Source of the DNA: Pseudoips prasinana
Taxonomy: Eukaryota > Arthropoda > Insecta > Lepidoptera > Nolidae
DNA: 64,000 nucleotides
Direction of reading: 5' to 3'
NCBI GenBank assembly: GCA_951640165.1
Contig: OX621234.1
Span: 29,020,549 to 29,084,548 of the forward strand
Each line of letters opens with the position of its first letter. Positions within the stretch are counted from its first letter, which is position 1. Below, piece by piece: positions 1 through 11,202 of this stretch. A program made the translations under genes and the position numbers. The notes below the pieces were generated by a model that made no database searches, was not told the DNA's origin, and saw only the letters and a list, made by a program, of their open reading frames with translations.

Positions 1-1320
1 GGATATATTTTATAGTACATAACCTAACCGTCATAACTAGTAAACAAATATTACTTCAGAATTGATTAACGGATTTTAATGAAACTTGTATCTAAAAAGA
101 TCTCGTTTAAACTGTCAAATCTTTAACTCTGCATTATTTTGTGCCGTCCATCTGAGAACTAAGATGTCATAGAACATAGATACACCATACCTAGTCTGAT
201 ACTTGCGCCTTTATGTCATGGTCCCGGAACTTATAATTCTAGACAACATTCTTAGCTCACTTTCCAACAACGAAAAGGTTATCTACGTTAAATCAAAATA
301 CTTACCTCAGTTTGTTCTAAGGTAGAACGGATGTTAGACTTTTATAGGTGGCCATTTTTTTTATAAGCCCTTCTACCGCGACATGTCAGACGTAAGAACA
401 AACAAACGCGTGTCGGATCCATGAGGTACTTGTATCGAATTGTCCCAAGTCCATGTCACAGACAGACAGACAGACACACTCCGTGCACTGGGAGTCTTTT
501 AGATCCAAAATCACTTTACCTCCACGCCAAGCTATATAAATACGAAGTCTTAATGTCACTATTAAGTAAACAAGCATGAAAATATAAACTCACAAAACGT
601 GTTACACCCATCTTTTTAAAAGGCTGGTGTTTAATTTTGTCTATGTAACTTTACTCCGAGTGAATAGAGAATAAAAGTATTTAAACATCCGATTGTTCAT
701 TGAAATTATAATGCAGAGACGTTCAGGTTGTCTGCCGACCAAGCAGATGTACAATCGTCACGCTAACTCAGTGGATTAACCTGCACAACTGATACCTCCC
801 GTACGGACTTAGCCATAACAGTTGTATGGAGTAAAGACTAAGTTTCCACTGATTGGCATCGACACGCTTTTAAAGTAGTAGTAAATTGACACAACACCCG
901 GTTCCTTATTAGGTAGTATTTGTTCTTTTAAACGTTTAAGTTTGTTCCTACATTTTAGGCATAAAAACCCGCGTTAAGTTCTCTTCTCAGAGTATTTACC
1001 CAATGTTACTACGTAACCGAGTTAAACAGTTTTGAACAATACCGTGTTACCTCAATTCAGATTGTGCACTTTATGTTATTTGATGTCCAATGGTTACGAT
1101 CAAAGAGAATGCAATTTGCGAAGCAATATTCACTTCTGAATATTTGGCATTCAAACAAGCATGTAACGTAGATAATGGAGCGTACGTATAGTCTATATTA
1201 CATTTCGTATGATTTGGATTGTGGACTGACTAAAATTATTGCTTACTTATTTGACAACAGTTGTGTTAGTAAAAATCGCATTACAATCCATAAAAAAGTA
1301 TATATAAATAATACCCAAAA
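1..1320. other. no gene seen
   Basis: AT-rich DNA with only short chance open frames (64 codons or fewer). A short GACA run lies near 462-477. I recognise no repeat family or exon here. Confidence 0.5.
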
Positions 1321-1324
1321 ACCC

Positions 1325-1440
1325 TACGCTTGGCAGACATGTTCGCAGCCTGATGGTCATAGTTCATAGAAAAACGCTGCTGCCCGTTGTCTGCACGGGA
1401 TGAGATGGGTTGTTGATATTCTTCGCCGTCGCCACATATC
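1325..1440 (+). repeat. dispersed repeat family C, copy 1 (degenerate)
   Basis: It shares the order of blocks seen at 27.3, 28.1, 32.0 and 40.0 kb: a TTGGCAGAC-like start, a GATGGTCATAGT block, GCTGCTGCCCGTT, then GGGATGAGATGGG and a GCCGTCGCCAC end. This copy has lost the middle. The function is unknown. Other copies begin with sequence resembling the reverse complement of the RTE LINE tail, so the family may derive from such an element. Confidence 0.55.
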
Positions 1441-1451
1441 CCCCCATTCTT

Positions 1452-1500
1452 TGGGCGGGGTTTGTCCAGCTGTGGACGTAATTAGGCTGACATGATGAAG
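1452..1500 (+). mobile_element. RTE-type LINE 3' end fragment
   Basis: It matches the last bases of the RTE copies at 4.2 and 60 kb (GTCCAGCTGTGGACGT, then GGCTGA and ATGATGA). Only the final codons and tail remain. A TA microsatellite follows at about 1502-1521. Confidence 0.6.
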
Positions 1501-1529
1501 TCATATATATATATATATATAGGTATTAC

Positions 1530-2482
1530 TTATCTGACAGATCTATAAGTTTTCTAGGAATGGAAACCGATTACCAGACCGCTAAAATTAATTTAAGATT
1601 CACAGAAAATAGTAAGTACCTACCAAGCCGGGCAATTGAAACACTTGGAGAGTACCGCTGCCGAGCCTTTAAATATCCTTACAGAATGATACCAGCAGCG
1701 ATTAGCTAGAATTACGTGTAGAAATTTATTATCGACTCCATCGCTGTACTATTATTTTGTAAAGTAAGATAAATATGTTTATTTTGCCAAAAATAAATCA
1801 TATTAATAGCAAATATTTGCAAAAAGAGAACAAGTTCAGATGAGAGTAAAAAGCGGCCCATGTCTCAGCATTAGCTACGGTAACAGATATATTGCTGAAA
1901 TTCTGATAGAGGCCTTTGACGCTTTGGATAAAGGCTTATATAAGTCACAGCGGCATATATATAAAAATAAAACATAAAATAATTTAAATAATTGGGAATA
2001 GGGGATGTAAGTTGGTATGAAAATACGTAAGGTTTGTGTGAATTTTTACAAGCTTGCGGCAAGAGACAAAATATTAGAGCTATTCTGATTTACAGAGTCA
2101 TTAGAAGATTTGAAACAGAAGTTAACGCGAGTAAGAAAAATGCCAAGCTCCGCGCCGCATCGCCGTACACAATGAGCTCTGTGCAGTCGCTCTTGCGAAG
2201 CTCTGCTTGCTACGGCGCGATGTAGGTGGGGAAATATGCCTAAGTGTGCTTACCGAAACGGGCATACATGTGAGGGCAGACGACTGTGTCACACGCATGT
2301 GAATACTCATTTTCGAATGCTACCCTTGACACTATTCCACGGGGATGAAGTCGCGGGCAAAGCTAGTTCTAAATAACTACCATTCGCTACATAACCAATT
2401 AACACTGTATAAAATTTGAAAAATATTATATTATTGTATTGATATTATAATTAATATTATAACGACACAAAAACCTTCGATG
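1530..2482. other. no gene seen
   Basis: Mostly AT-rich. A GC-richer patch at about 2120-2300 has open frames on both strands but no recognisable protein. At 2335-2372 there is a short sequence (GATGAAGTCGCGGGCAAAG) that I know as a common lepidopteran repeat end; a related piece lies at 29.56 kb. Confidence 0.4.
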
Positions 2483-2490
2483 GTTAATAC

Positions 2491-3528
2491 CAGTGTTTTT
2501 CAATCCTTTTCATGACACGGCCCCTTTTGTATGAAGAAAATTTTCAAGACCCGGGTACCCGTTGCCTTTTTTCATGTATGTTATTTTGTGATAAATATTC
2601 AATACAAAATAGTTATTCATTTTCATAATTAGGGTTCGGATAAATACATACCTAATTAAGTACGTAAAGCACATTTTTTACACCAATTTACGCACATAAA
2701 TACAAGCACGGCCGATGCCGGCCGCCCCGCTAATAATAATATAATAATACTGCAAATTCATTTGTGAACCGGAATTCCTTTTGAAATTGGCTTTTCTTTC
2801 TGACTTATTTGAGCATTTAAATATCTAAAATCTTCAAGAACGAGGCAAAAATGTCACCATTGTTAAAGACAAAATCCATGGCTTTACAAACAAAATTGAC
2901 TTGTGGTTATCATCTTTAATCAAAACCTCTTCGATTTATTTTCTTCGACACAGTCTTTTATTGAAGAAGTCGGATGTGAAATAAACATCAAAACCTGGTT
3001 CCTGGTATGAAAATGGGAACTGTGTCATAGCTTCTCAATGCTAACGATGAATACCAGGCAAAGGTGGATCTTAAATCCATTTTTAAATGCGGCTCTAAAT
3101 TAGGCAATTTTGGCAACCAAGCTTAAAGAATATCTGCTAGATTTATCTGCCGATGGGACGCTGCATTTTGGGATTTAAGTCTATCATTTTGGATACCTTT
3201 TGCTTGAAAAGGTAACCAGAATACCGAGAATTAACAATATAAGCTTTGAAGTGTTCGGTTCCATTTGTCATACTTGTGTGAGATGAATTTTCATCAATGG
3301 CCTAAATAAAAAGTAGTAATAACGGATCCACGATGGAAAACTAGCGCAACCTTCGCATTAAGAGTTTTTATTTTGTTTTTTGTTAATTTGATACATATGA
3401 TTATGTATTTTTTTTTACTGCAGTAGCATTTCTTACCTTTTGCTACTCCCCTCTAGAAGCTTTGCGACCCCTCTAAAGAGGCTTTGGGACCCCCCAGGCA
3501 GTCGCGACCCCCTCGTTGAAAAACACTG
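2491..3528. mobile_element. hAT-like DNA transposon remnant with terminal repeats
   Basis: The ends are perfect inverted repeats: CAGTGTTTTTCAA at the left and TTGAAAAACACTG at the right, a type common in the Buster/ZBED branch of hAT elements. The 8-bp flanks GTTAATAC and GTCTATAC agree at 6 of 8 positions, fitting the 8-bp target duplication of hAT elements. The inside is about 1 kb with no long open frame, so it is a decayed or internally deleted, non-autonomous copy. Orientation cannot be set because no transposase motif survives clearly. Confidence 0.7.
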
Positions 3529-3536
3529 GTCTATAC

Positions 3537-4188
3537 CATACCACATAAGGGTGCCCTCAGGTATTAGTCGCTTAAATTAAACTACTGGTTGAGAGGCTCC
3601 TGCGCTAGCCAACTGCTCGTTGACTTCAATTCTTTAATTTTAATATAGTAGTACTACTCTGTTTAAATTAAACATAATAACTTAGTAACTTGTTATTTAA
3701 TGAATGATTTAAAAAATATTTGATAAGACAGACCGCACGGATGGACTAATATAATTTATATTTTGATACATTTATACTGTTTCTACTATGTTTATGTATC
3801 TCTGTTTCTACTATGACATTTGCTAGCAGGCAACTTAATAAACGCTCGGCTCAGCTATATTATAAAATTAACAAAGAATATATACATTTGACAAAATGAC
3901 TCCGAGTGCAAAAAAGCCTAACAATTTGGATAAAATTACTTATCTACGAGGACACAGAGGCACTGCTATAAAATAGCGAGTGAGCAAAAATCACATCAAC
4001 ACAAACACAACACACCACACACACACACACACGAGCAATCCACGATTTTAACTTTATCCTTATTTAATTTTTGGATGCTTTTTTTTTATTTATTATTATA
4101 TTGTAACTTGTAAGCACGCAAACATAAAATTGATATGGAAGAGCGGGCCTCGTTATACAGGCATTGTCTGTCTAAAATGAAGCCCCAT
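3537..4188. other. no gene seen; CA microsatellite
   Basis: AT-rich filler. A CA/CACA run lies at about 4003-4033. Nothing else is recognised. Confidence 0.5.
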
Positions 4189-4330
4189 ACAGGATGGACC
4201 GATGATCTTGTGAGGGTCGCTGGAAATAGCTGGATGCGGATAGCGCCAGACCGGCAATTGTGGAGATCTTTGGGGGAGGCCTTTGTCCAGCTGTGGACGT
4301 CTTTCGGCTGATATGATGATGATGATGTAA
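4189..4330 (+). mobile_element. RTE-type LINE 3' end with terminal RT codons
   Basis: The + strand reads WTDDLVRVAGNSWMR, then a DRQLWRSLGEAFVQLWTSFG-type end and a stop at 4309-4311, followed by ATG/ATGATG repeats. This is the C-terminus of the endonuclease-reverse transcriptase of RTE elements and the microsatellite-like tail typical of that clade. The copy is 5' truncated and keeps about 39 codons in frame. Confidence 0.8.
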
Positions 4331-4333
4331 TTC

Positions 4334-5829
4334 GTTGTTTGTGATAATAAACTATTTTGATTTATTGATTTGTGTACTGCATTGCTCACATCACATCACA
4401 AGTACAAGTGTATGTTAATACCCAAATGCTGAATAAATTTCAATATTTCATTACGTCAAAGAGCTTACAGGACTATATTTCCAATAAGACATCGGTTTCA
4501 GAAACTACGCCGTTCAGGCCACTTTAGCCGCTTCCACCCGATTCCTCTTTGCGAATTATATAGTATGTACTTGAAGCTAAACCAATTACTTTACAAAGCA
4601 AATATATTAAAATTTATTACTGTACAATCTTTTTGCTCTCCTTTAAAATGAGAATATTTCCTTTAATCCATTTTACATTTTAACTGATAATGGATACATT
4701 TGTCTGAATGAATTACTTTTTAATAATCACGAGATTTAATTAATTTTGTATGATGTAAAATATAGCCAACGATAACCACATGAATATGGAAAAAAGGCTT
4801 TCAATGATACTTAATTTGCGATGGTATGATTAATAATTATGGCGCTTGCTAACAATAGAGACACATGTGCTAAATAAACGATGTGCTGTGAACGGGTACA
4901 AAGTGCAGTATGCTTAGACGATGTAAATAATCAAAAAGGGAAATTTTACTTACGCAAAACCGGTGTAATGCGATTATTGGTTGATTGATTGTTCTTTTAT
5001 TGTGTGAATTGTCTTGCGAATACTTACTTGTTGAGGTTGTTTGCATTGCGAATAAGGCTAATATATAGTGCACCAGTAAAGTTAAGTCAAGTCCATTTTT
5101 ATGTGTAATCTTTGTTGACGTTCCACACGTTGATTAGTTTTAGGAGAACATTAGTTCTATTTATGTTGCACCTTGTATTATAAGTTTAACCTGTGAAACA
5201 TAAGAACATAAATGACATTTGCTTGAATTTTAACTTTCTGTTTAAGTATCTTCTATCTATAGTATTATTTTTAACCGCGACTAGTTCCTCCCTCTTACCA
5301 ACCACTGCAACTCCTGTAAGCCAGGATAAACAGTGCCACTGAGCGGTGAGGCTCAAGCTTGTCTTGGAGAATCGCTTTAAGGGTTTTGGAACCCGCAACG
5401 AATTTAATCAGAAATAAACAAGGAGAAATGAATAGTTGCAATACCCTCCAGAGCTAAAAGGGAAACATAATGATATAACGAGGCTGGGCCCACATAAAAT
5501 GAGAGAATTGCAACTAAAGAAGCGAGCTACAAAATCACCGAGGATAATTTTAAGGGTCCTAAGTGAGCTATTATATTTGATTCCAATAGTAGGTATGGCA
5601 AAACCGCTTAAACGCACGGAAGTTGTTGCAAGCTATTTAAACATAATATCACGCTCGTTTTGCCAGGTATGACACTCCCAAAGTATGCGGTGGGTGGTTG
5701 GTTCATATACGCTATAGGAAATTGACCAAAGACAGATTGGTGAAGACAATAATTTGTACTACATAATTTACTTTTGAATTTACAGGAAAGTAAAAAATTG
5801 TGTCACAATGATCTATGATTAGACTAGTT
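4334..5829. other. no gene recognised
   Basis: There are several chance frames of 60-78 codons on both strands (for example 5436-5672 on +), none recognisable. The 5.2-5.7 kb part is slightly less AT-rich than its surroundings but shows no motif. Confidence 0.4.
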
Positions 5830-6078
5830 TTATTTAAATGATTGGGAACGCCTGGAAAGAACTGATACAAATGGTGACCTTTGGTTGAGATATTCCATAT
5901 TCATTGCCATTAAGTTAGCTACTGGTATAAATAGCTTTGAAATTTTAGCACGGACACGGAATTTTAATGTTAAGAAGTCATCACGCGACCGTGTGCGCGT
6001 AAAATAATACATCGCTGCACGTCTTTGAACTTCAAGATCTACCGGATTGTAATCCTTAAAATGTGATTCTGACTTTAA
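5830..6078 (-). pseudogene. unrecognised open segment, possible decayed coding fragment
   Basis: The - strand is open for 82 codons after a stop at 6079-6081. It contains a basic, regular segment (NPVDLEVQRRAAMYYF, then RSRDDFLTLKFRVRAKIS) and stops at 5830-5832. No good start codon context or splice site is evident; the first ATG is inside, at 6012. The VQRRAA string resembles the region near the C-terminus of some non-LTR reverse transcriptases, but the following residues do not support that. It could be an old retroelement or gene fragment, or chance. Confidence 0.25.
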
Positions 6079-6242
6079 TCAGGTCTCTTTGGTATTTCCA
6101 AAACTGTCATGCCTTGACATCAATATTGTGAGAAAAACAATACCATAACCGGTCTAGGTGGTATTTGTGCCGAATTCAAAAAACTTGCCATTGATCATCT
6201 AAATTCTAAAATAACAATCGAGATTTCCTTTTAACGCTTTAG

Positions 6243-6260
6243 TAAACTCGCGCGAGTTTA
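6243..6260. repeat. 18-bp perfect palindrome
   Basis: TAAACTCGC followed directly by its reverse complement. No known element surrounds it. Confidence 0.8.
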
Positions 6261-6375
6261 GATTAAGATTAACTTTCTTTTACCTATTATTTTGCGGACA
6301 TTGGTGTGGGTTACACGTTTACTACGTTACTTGTTTACACTTATTATATTATGCTGTAATGTGTAACTGTTTAAT

Positions 6376-6410
6376 GTCCCAATAAAAAAAAAAAAAAAAA
6401 AAAAAAAAAT
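6376..6410 (+). other. long poly(A) tract fused to AATAAA
   Basis: AATAAA runs directly into about 26 A residues. This is the structure left by retrotransposition of a polyadenylated RNA (LINE 3' end or processed pseudogene) on the + strand. The DNA upstream (6080-6375) has no recognisable coding sequence, so the source RNA is unknown. Replication slippage in an A-run is the alternative. Confidence 0.45.
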
Positions 6411-6685
6411 ACTAAATACATGATCAAACCGTGACTATCCCTCAAGCAGTGGTGATGGTGTTATGTCTATTCTTTCATTCCAGATTAACATCAAAGTCGT
6501 ATTTAATTAGTTGTGGAAAGTAAATTACACAAATTAGATCGTAACGCTCTTGTAGTAGATAGTAATAATATCTGCTACATTTTACTCTTTGTATTGGGAC
6601 CGTACTGATTAAAATGAACGGAATCAAAGAGAACGCAAAGGAGGTGGATTTAAAATCAATTCCGAGTCATTCGCAGGGCAATATA

Positions 6686-6927
6686 TCTATATCTATATAT
6701 AAAAATCAATGCCACTTTTCGTTGTAATGTTACAACTCAACAACGCCTTTACCGATTTGGCTAATTTTGGTCTTGAATTATTCGTGGAAGTCCTGGGAAG
6801 GTTTGTACTTAGATTAAATTTAAAATAGTCTTGAAAAAGTGTAAAATCAACATCTTTCTGTACTCCCATATACAAACAATTTGTACTAATACTTAAAAGC
6901 GTAGCGAAGCACGTACCGGGCCGCTAG
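6686..6927 (+). mobile_element. short non-autonomous Helitron
   Basis: It begins TCTATATCTATATATA and ends with the GAAGCACGTACCGGGCCGCTAG type terminus, inserted between A (6685) and T (6928). The A|TC...CTAG|T arrangement and lack of target duplication fit Helitrons; the ends resemble a family widespread in Lepidoptera (Lep1-like, from memory). About 240 bp, no coding capacity. The 3' hairpin is weak. Confidence 0.6.
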
Positions 6928-7280
6928 TATAATATAGTTTAGTTACTGTAATTTATGGCTATAGTGAGCAATATTGTTTCTTCTTATTATAATATTAGGA
7001 CTCAATTTAAAGTAAGACATTCCGTATTCCTTTCAAGACGAGTCAACAAGTGCTAAGCTCTTGCTTAGCTCTTGCTGAGTCGTCGTCCATGAAATTTGTA
7101 TAAGGTGGCAAGTTACAAGTGATCGTACAGAACCGTCTTAATTTCGGCTTCGGTGGCCAATCACAGCGGAGAGTAGCCATATATGCTGGACATACAGATT
7201 TACACTATATTCATACATTATATTCATATACACCAACATGGAGGCTTATCCGACACGACTGGGTATAAATATCAATATTA

Positions 7281-7552
7281 GAAACCTCAATACCATCTTT
7301 GAAGGCCTATCCATAGATAAACTATATGTATGTGTACGATGAAAAAAAAAATTGAGTTTTGTTCAATGTCCCCAGAATTATTGTTCTTTTTATTTTTGTG
7401 TGAAAATCTTAATGCGGTTCACCAAGTTTCAACATTACAGCTCTTATAGTTTCCGAAAAAAGTGACTATGACATACGTTCGGACGGACAGACAGACATGA
7501 AGAATCTATAAGGGTTCCGTTTTTTTCCATTTGGCTACGAAACCCTAAAAAG
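7281..7552 (+). mobile_element. CCGGCCAAG-family element, 5' truncated (long form)
   Basis: It matches the second half of the full copies at 23.3-23.9 and 57.7-58.3 kb: the CCTATCCATAGATAA block, the TTAATGCGGTTCA block, a GGACGGACAGACAGACA run, then AAGGGTTCCGT and a final ACCCTAAAAA. It is non-coding. Confidence 0.7.
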
Positions 7553-7581
7553 GCACTTTATAATACGGTGGTAAAGATGAC

Positions 7582-7845
7582 GAGCCGTTGGCGATGTTGG
7601 TAAATACTTGTCTTTCACGTCGCAGGTCGTGGGTTCGATCCCACCCAGGACAGATAAATATTTGTGTGCATGAACATGTCCTGTTTATGTTTGTCCTGAG
7701 AATTGGTGTAATTATCTATATAAGTATGTTTTTTACAAAATAGAAATAGTACCTATATCAGTTATCTGGTTTCCATAGTACAAGCTCTGCTTAGTTTGCT
7801 TTAGAAGCCGTGTATGAATAATGTTCCAGGATATTATTAATATTA
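7582..7845 (+). mobile_element. SINE-1 (tRNA-headed SINE), near full length
   Basis: It opens with a tRNA-like head: a degraded A-box region (CCGTTGGCGATGTTGG) and a clear B box in GTCGTGGGTTCGATCCC. A shared body follows (AAGTATGT, TTATCTGGTTTCCATAGT, ACAAGCTCTGCTTAG) and the copy ends GGATATTATTAATATTA, an ATT-rich tail. This is the form with GTGCATGAACATG after the head; the 50.6 and 55.2 kb copies share it. Confidence 0.8.
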
Positions 7846-8582
7846 GTAAGATTGGTTTATAACCTAGGTGTTATACTAATATGTAGTAGGTATCTCTGTA
7901 ATTTTTCGTCTGAATTGATGATTCGTTAACCAGAATATGTCGAGCTCCATGAAATGTTCTGTATTTACCTTATATTGTACTAACAATTTATGAGGTCTAG
8001 TACTGAATGTTACAAGTACGCTAAGGAGGCTATTGAACACGAGAGACGGATATAAGCTCGAGCCGCAGGGGAGTGCAGTTTGCAATTACTTTATGCTCTC
8101 TCGTGTAACACACGCGGATTTATAATACAATTGCGAGAAAATAGTAGGTTTAAATATTGTGTATGTATTTTTTGATCATATGTGTATATTTTGATATTTT
8201 TATTAAAACTCATTAAATGATCTATCTTTTGCCATATGTTCTTTTTTGTAAATAAAAATATCTGGGAAATTCGGCTCCTGGGTCGAAATTTAATATTCTA
8301 GCACACAAAACGCACGCACTCTAATAAATAGAAAAAAAATAGCAACCGCGTGCTCATGCAGTTTTGTGGCTATTTTACCACCTTTTTATTAGGCATTTAA
8401 GAGCAACTATATCAAAAAATATTTTCCAATACATCGAAATCGTAACGTAATATACAACATTTCGATGCTGTATGAACAGAATAGAATATCTTTATTGCTT
8501 TGATCATGGGCATAAACAAGGTTTTTATATTGCTGGTTTAATTACACGATTATTTATAGCCTAAGAAATTTTAAACTTGTTT
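7846..8582. other. no gene seen
   Basis: AT-rich DNA. A TCTTTATTG sequence at about 8489 resembles the reversed AATAAA end of a LINE, but no body is recognised. Confidence 0.4.
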
Positions 8583-8640
8583 ATTTTAGGCCTCCAAGTT
8601 GGCAAACAAGCATACGGTCCATCTGATGGTAAGCAGTTTT
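8583..8640 (-). repeat. repeat family E fragment
   Basis: The segment GGCAAACAAGCATACGG plus the following CCATCTGATGGTAAGCAG is the reverse complement of the end of the copies at 14.0 and 37.2 kb (CTTACCATCAGGTGACCCA). It is a truncated copy of a common lepidopteran dispersed repeat whose class I do not know. Confidence 0.55.
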
Positions 8641-8673
8641 TGTATAAGTCTTGCTCAAACGTGACATCACCTA

Positions 8674-8716
8674 GGGGTAGGCGAAAGGGTAAGCAACTTA
8701 CCCTTTCGCCTACCCC
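8674..8716. repeat. perfect 20-bp hairpin, 3-nt loop
   Basis: The arm GGGGTAGGCGAAAGGGTAAG at 8674-8693 is followed by CAA and its exact reverse complement at 8697-8716. It lies just downstream of a family E fragment. Perfect arms imply recent formation. Confidence 0.9.
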
Positions 8717-8876
8717 AATGAACTCTGCCGAATGAACCCGACCTTACGCACATCCAGAATCGCATCATTATCATAATAATGCTTTTAACTAGAGAGTTAA
8801 TAGTGCTTTTAACTATTCTGTAAGGTGGAGTGGAAGTACTTCCCCGTTCGAGCTGATCATAGAGCTAAAGAACGCT

Positions 8877-11165
8877 ATGGTTAACCTCATTTACATGTTG
8901 CTTCAGTTTAGCGCTAGAAACACGGTAGCATTCGACCACCGCAAGATTTGTCAGACTCTTTACTTCAATTGTAATGTTAGCTTTCTTACAACGTGTCGTA
9001 AAACAGTTATTGTCTGTGGAGATTTCAATATAAATATTTTGGAGAAAAATTCAATAACTAATAATTTCTTAAATCTGTTTAGGTAACATAATTTACGTAA
9101 CATTATTTGAAGCCTACTAAAATTACCTCCTCAAGCACCACTGACTTAATCATATTTTTGTAATCTGACCCTTCACATAAATCAGAAAAGAATAAGCTTC
9201 AAGCATGATCAGTATGGTTCATTAGTCGACTTTTCTAAAATCTCTCGAAAAGGTCCAAGAAAACAGATACGTTTTATACCCTTCACTGTAAGCCGATTAA
9301 GAATATTTCGAAATTAATTAGTATACCTGCCCTGGCACGAGGTCGGGATCACGCGTACAACAGATTGTTTACTAGGATGAATTTTATTTTATTTTTCCTG
9401 CCAAAAAGCTAGTTGTTAGTGATCGCATGACGTTCGGAGATTGGGTAACATTCGGGTTTCATAAAAGTCCAAACTTTATGAATTGTATGATGAAAAATGT
9501 TGTAACCGGAATCCTACGTTTTGAATTGTGTAACAAATTATTCATAATTGTTCAAACGATTCTGTTCAACAGCAAATTCTAAAAGACATAAAATTATATC
9601 GTCGTTAACATTATTAAGGCGACGCGAAGACAAGGCAAACAGGCAAGATGAAAGTACGTGATAAGGACTTCCATTTAATAATTAATAATCTAGATGTTAC
9701 AGCAGATATGGAAGTAGCAACAGAATTAGATTTATTTTTACTAGCATACCTAAGACGGCAAAAGTTTACCATCATCTTCCAAGATTTTCTTTCAGTAAGA
9801 ATTCAGAGAAGCTTAATTGTTACTGACAGAAAGTTTGGTAGAATGTCACATAGTAATTTCTATATTTTACTATAAGTGATGTTCTGACTGCATTTAAATC
9901 ACTTAATATCAAGAAAAGCTCTGCTCTATGGGCGCTCTCAGCTAAGACTGTCGCTTCAGACATTACTATAATTGCTCCACATTTAGCAACCATATTTAAT
10001 AGCTGTGTCACATCCGGTGTATTTTCTGACTTGATGAAACATAGTAAAGTCATACCGTTGTTTAAATCTGGTGATACTTCTAACCCCTCGAACCCTTTTT
10101 TTATATACTGATTTTTTTTAAATTTTAACGTATTATACGCAATGCAAAGCGGTCATCTTGTCTCAGACTTTCACAATAGACATAAATTATTTCATAAGAA
10201 ACAGTTTGGATATACAAGGGGCTGTTCAACAATAGATGCTTTTGTTGAACTATAAAAAAGTGTATTATACATTAGTAATCACTTATTATTTAAAATTCTC
10301 AATTTTTACGTAATCTGAAATGATCACCACACATCGTAATAAACCATTGAAATTTTTACCTTGGGACCGTGAATTTTTAATACCTTGGGGCTGTCCTAAG
10401 GTAAAAAAGGAAAATATAATGTCTCAAAATCTTTAATAGGCCGTTATGTGAAGTTGAACAAAGAAAATGTTGGGGTCGTCTATCACCTACCGAATGCTGT
10501 CAAGAGAGTATTTATCAGCTGCATATTGCTTAAAGCCATCCAAATTGCCCATTCGCCTAAATTTCCGGCATATTAAACATTTAGATATGTTAACTGTATG
10601 AGATAATACTCATCTGGTGGCAGAGGTTCACAAAAATGTGTCCTTAGGTACAAATATTGGTGTCCCCAGGTACAAGCCATGATTATAACTTGGTAAAAAT
10701 ATTATAAAGCAACTAATTGTTATTTTCTCATTGATACGAAATGGTAGGTCATGTGTTGCATCATAATATTGTGATGTTATGGCTACTTAATAGTAATTTC
10801 AAATTGTAAGGCCACAGATTAAATTGAAAATAAATTATGAATGCCTAAAGAATAGTGTCGCAAGGTACAAGGATCTCCCCTATTAAGAACAAGGCTCTCA
10901 AACTTCTGAAATCATTCTTGGGCAATAGAATACACTAGGTCTATACTAATGGTAAAAGATTTACGGGAACCTGGTTTCCACGACCCTGTTACGTTAGGGA
11001 TAGCAAAGAGATTGTATTGTTCACGGATGACACTTCGTTAATATTAAAATTAAACGACGTTAACGAAATTTTGCCAAAGTAAACAATGCACTCTCAAAGA
11101 TATTCATTGGTTCAATCTTAATAATCTAGCCTAAATCTATTCATCAAAATTCTTCTAAACTGATC
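8877..11165 (+). pseudogene. decayed jockey-like LINE (endonuclease and reverse transcriptase pieces)
   Basis: Pieces of one non-LTR element lie in order on +. At about 8997-9085 the frame reads KTVIVCGDFNINILEKNS, an apurinic endonuclease motif. At about 9872-10085 it reads SDVLTAFKSLNIKKSSALW and later MKHSKVIPLFKSGDTS, the N-terminal part of an RT. At about 10165-10255, HKKQFGYTRGCSTIDAFVEL precedes a stop. At about 10895-11100, IVLFTDDTSLILKL is the RT catalytic block (usual FADD, here FTDD), then NALSKIFIG. Stops and frameshifts are frequent, and about 630 bp of unrelated DNA (10260-10890) separates two RT pieces. No ORF1 and no tail are identified. It cannot be active. Confidence 0.7.
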
Positions 11166-11202
11166 TATATTTTAACGCACATACAGTATAATTATTCTCG
11201 TA

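Noticed and set aside
18..30. Match between the window start and 50082-50100 (ACCTAACCGTCA)
   Set aside because: Only about a dozen bases; could be chance or an old repeat, cannot be judged here.
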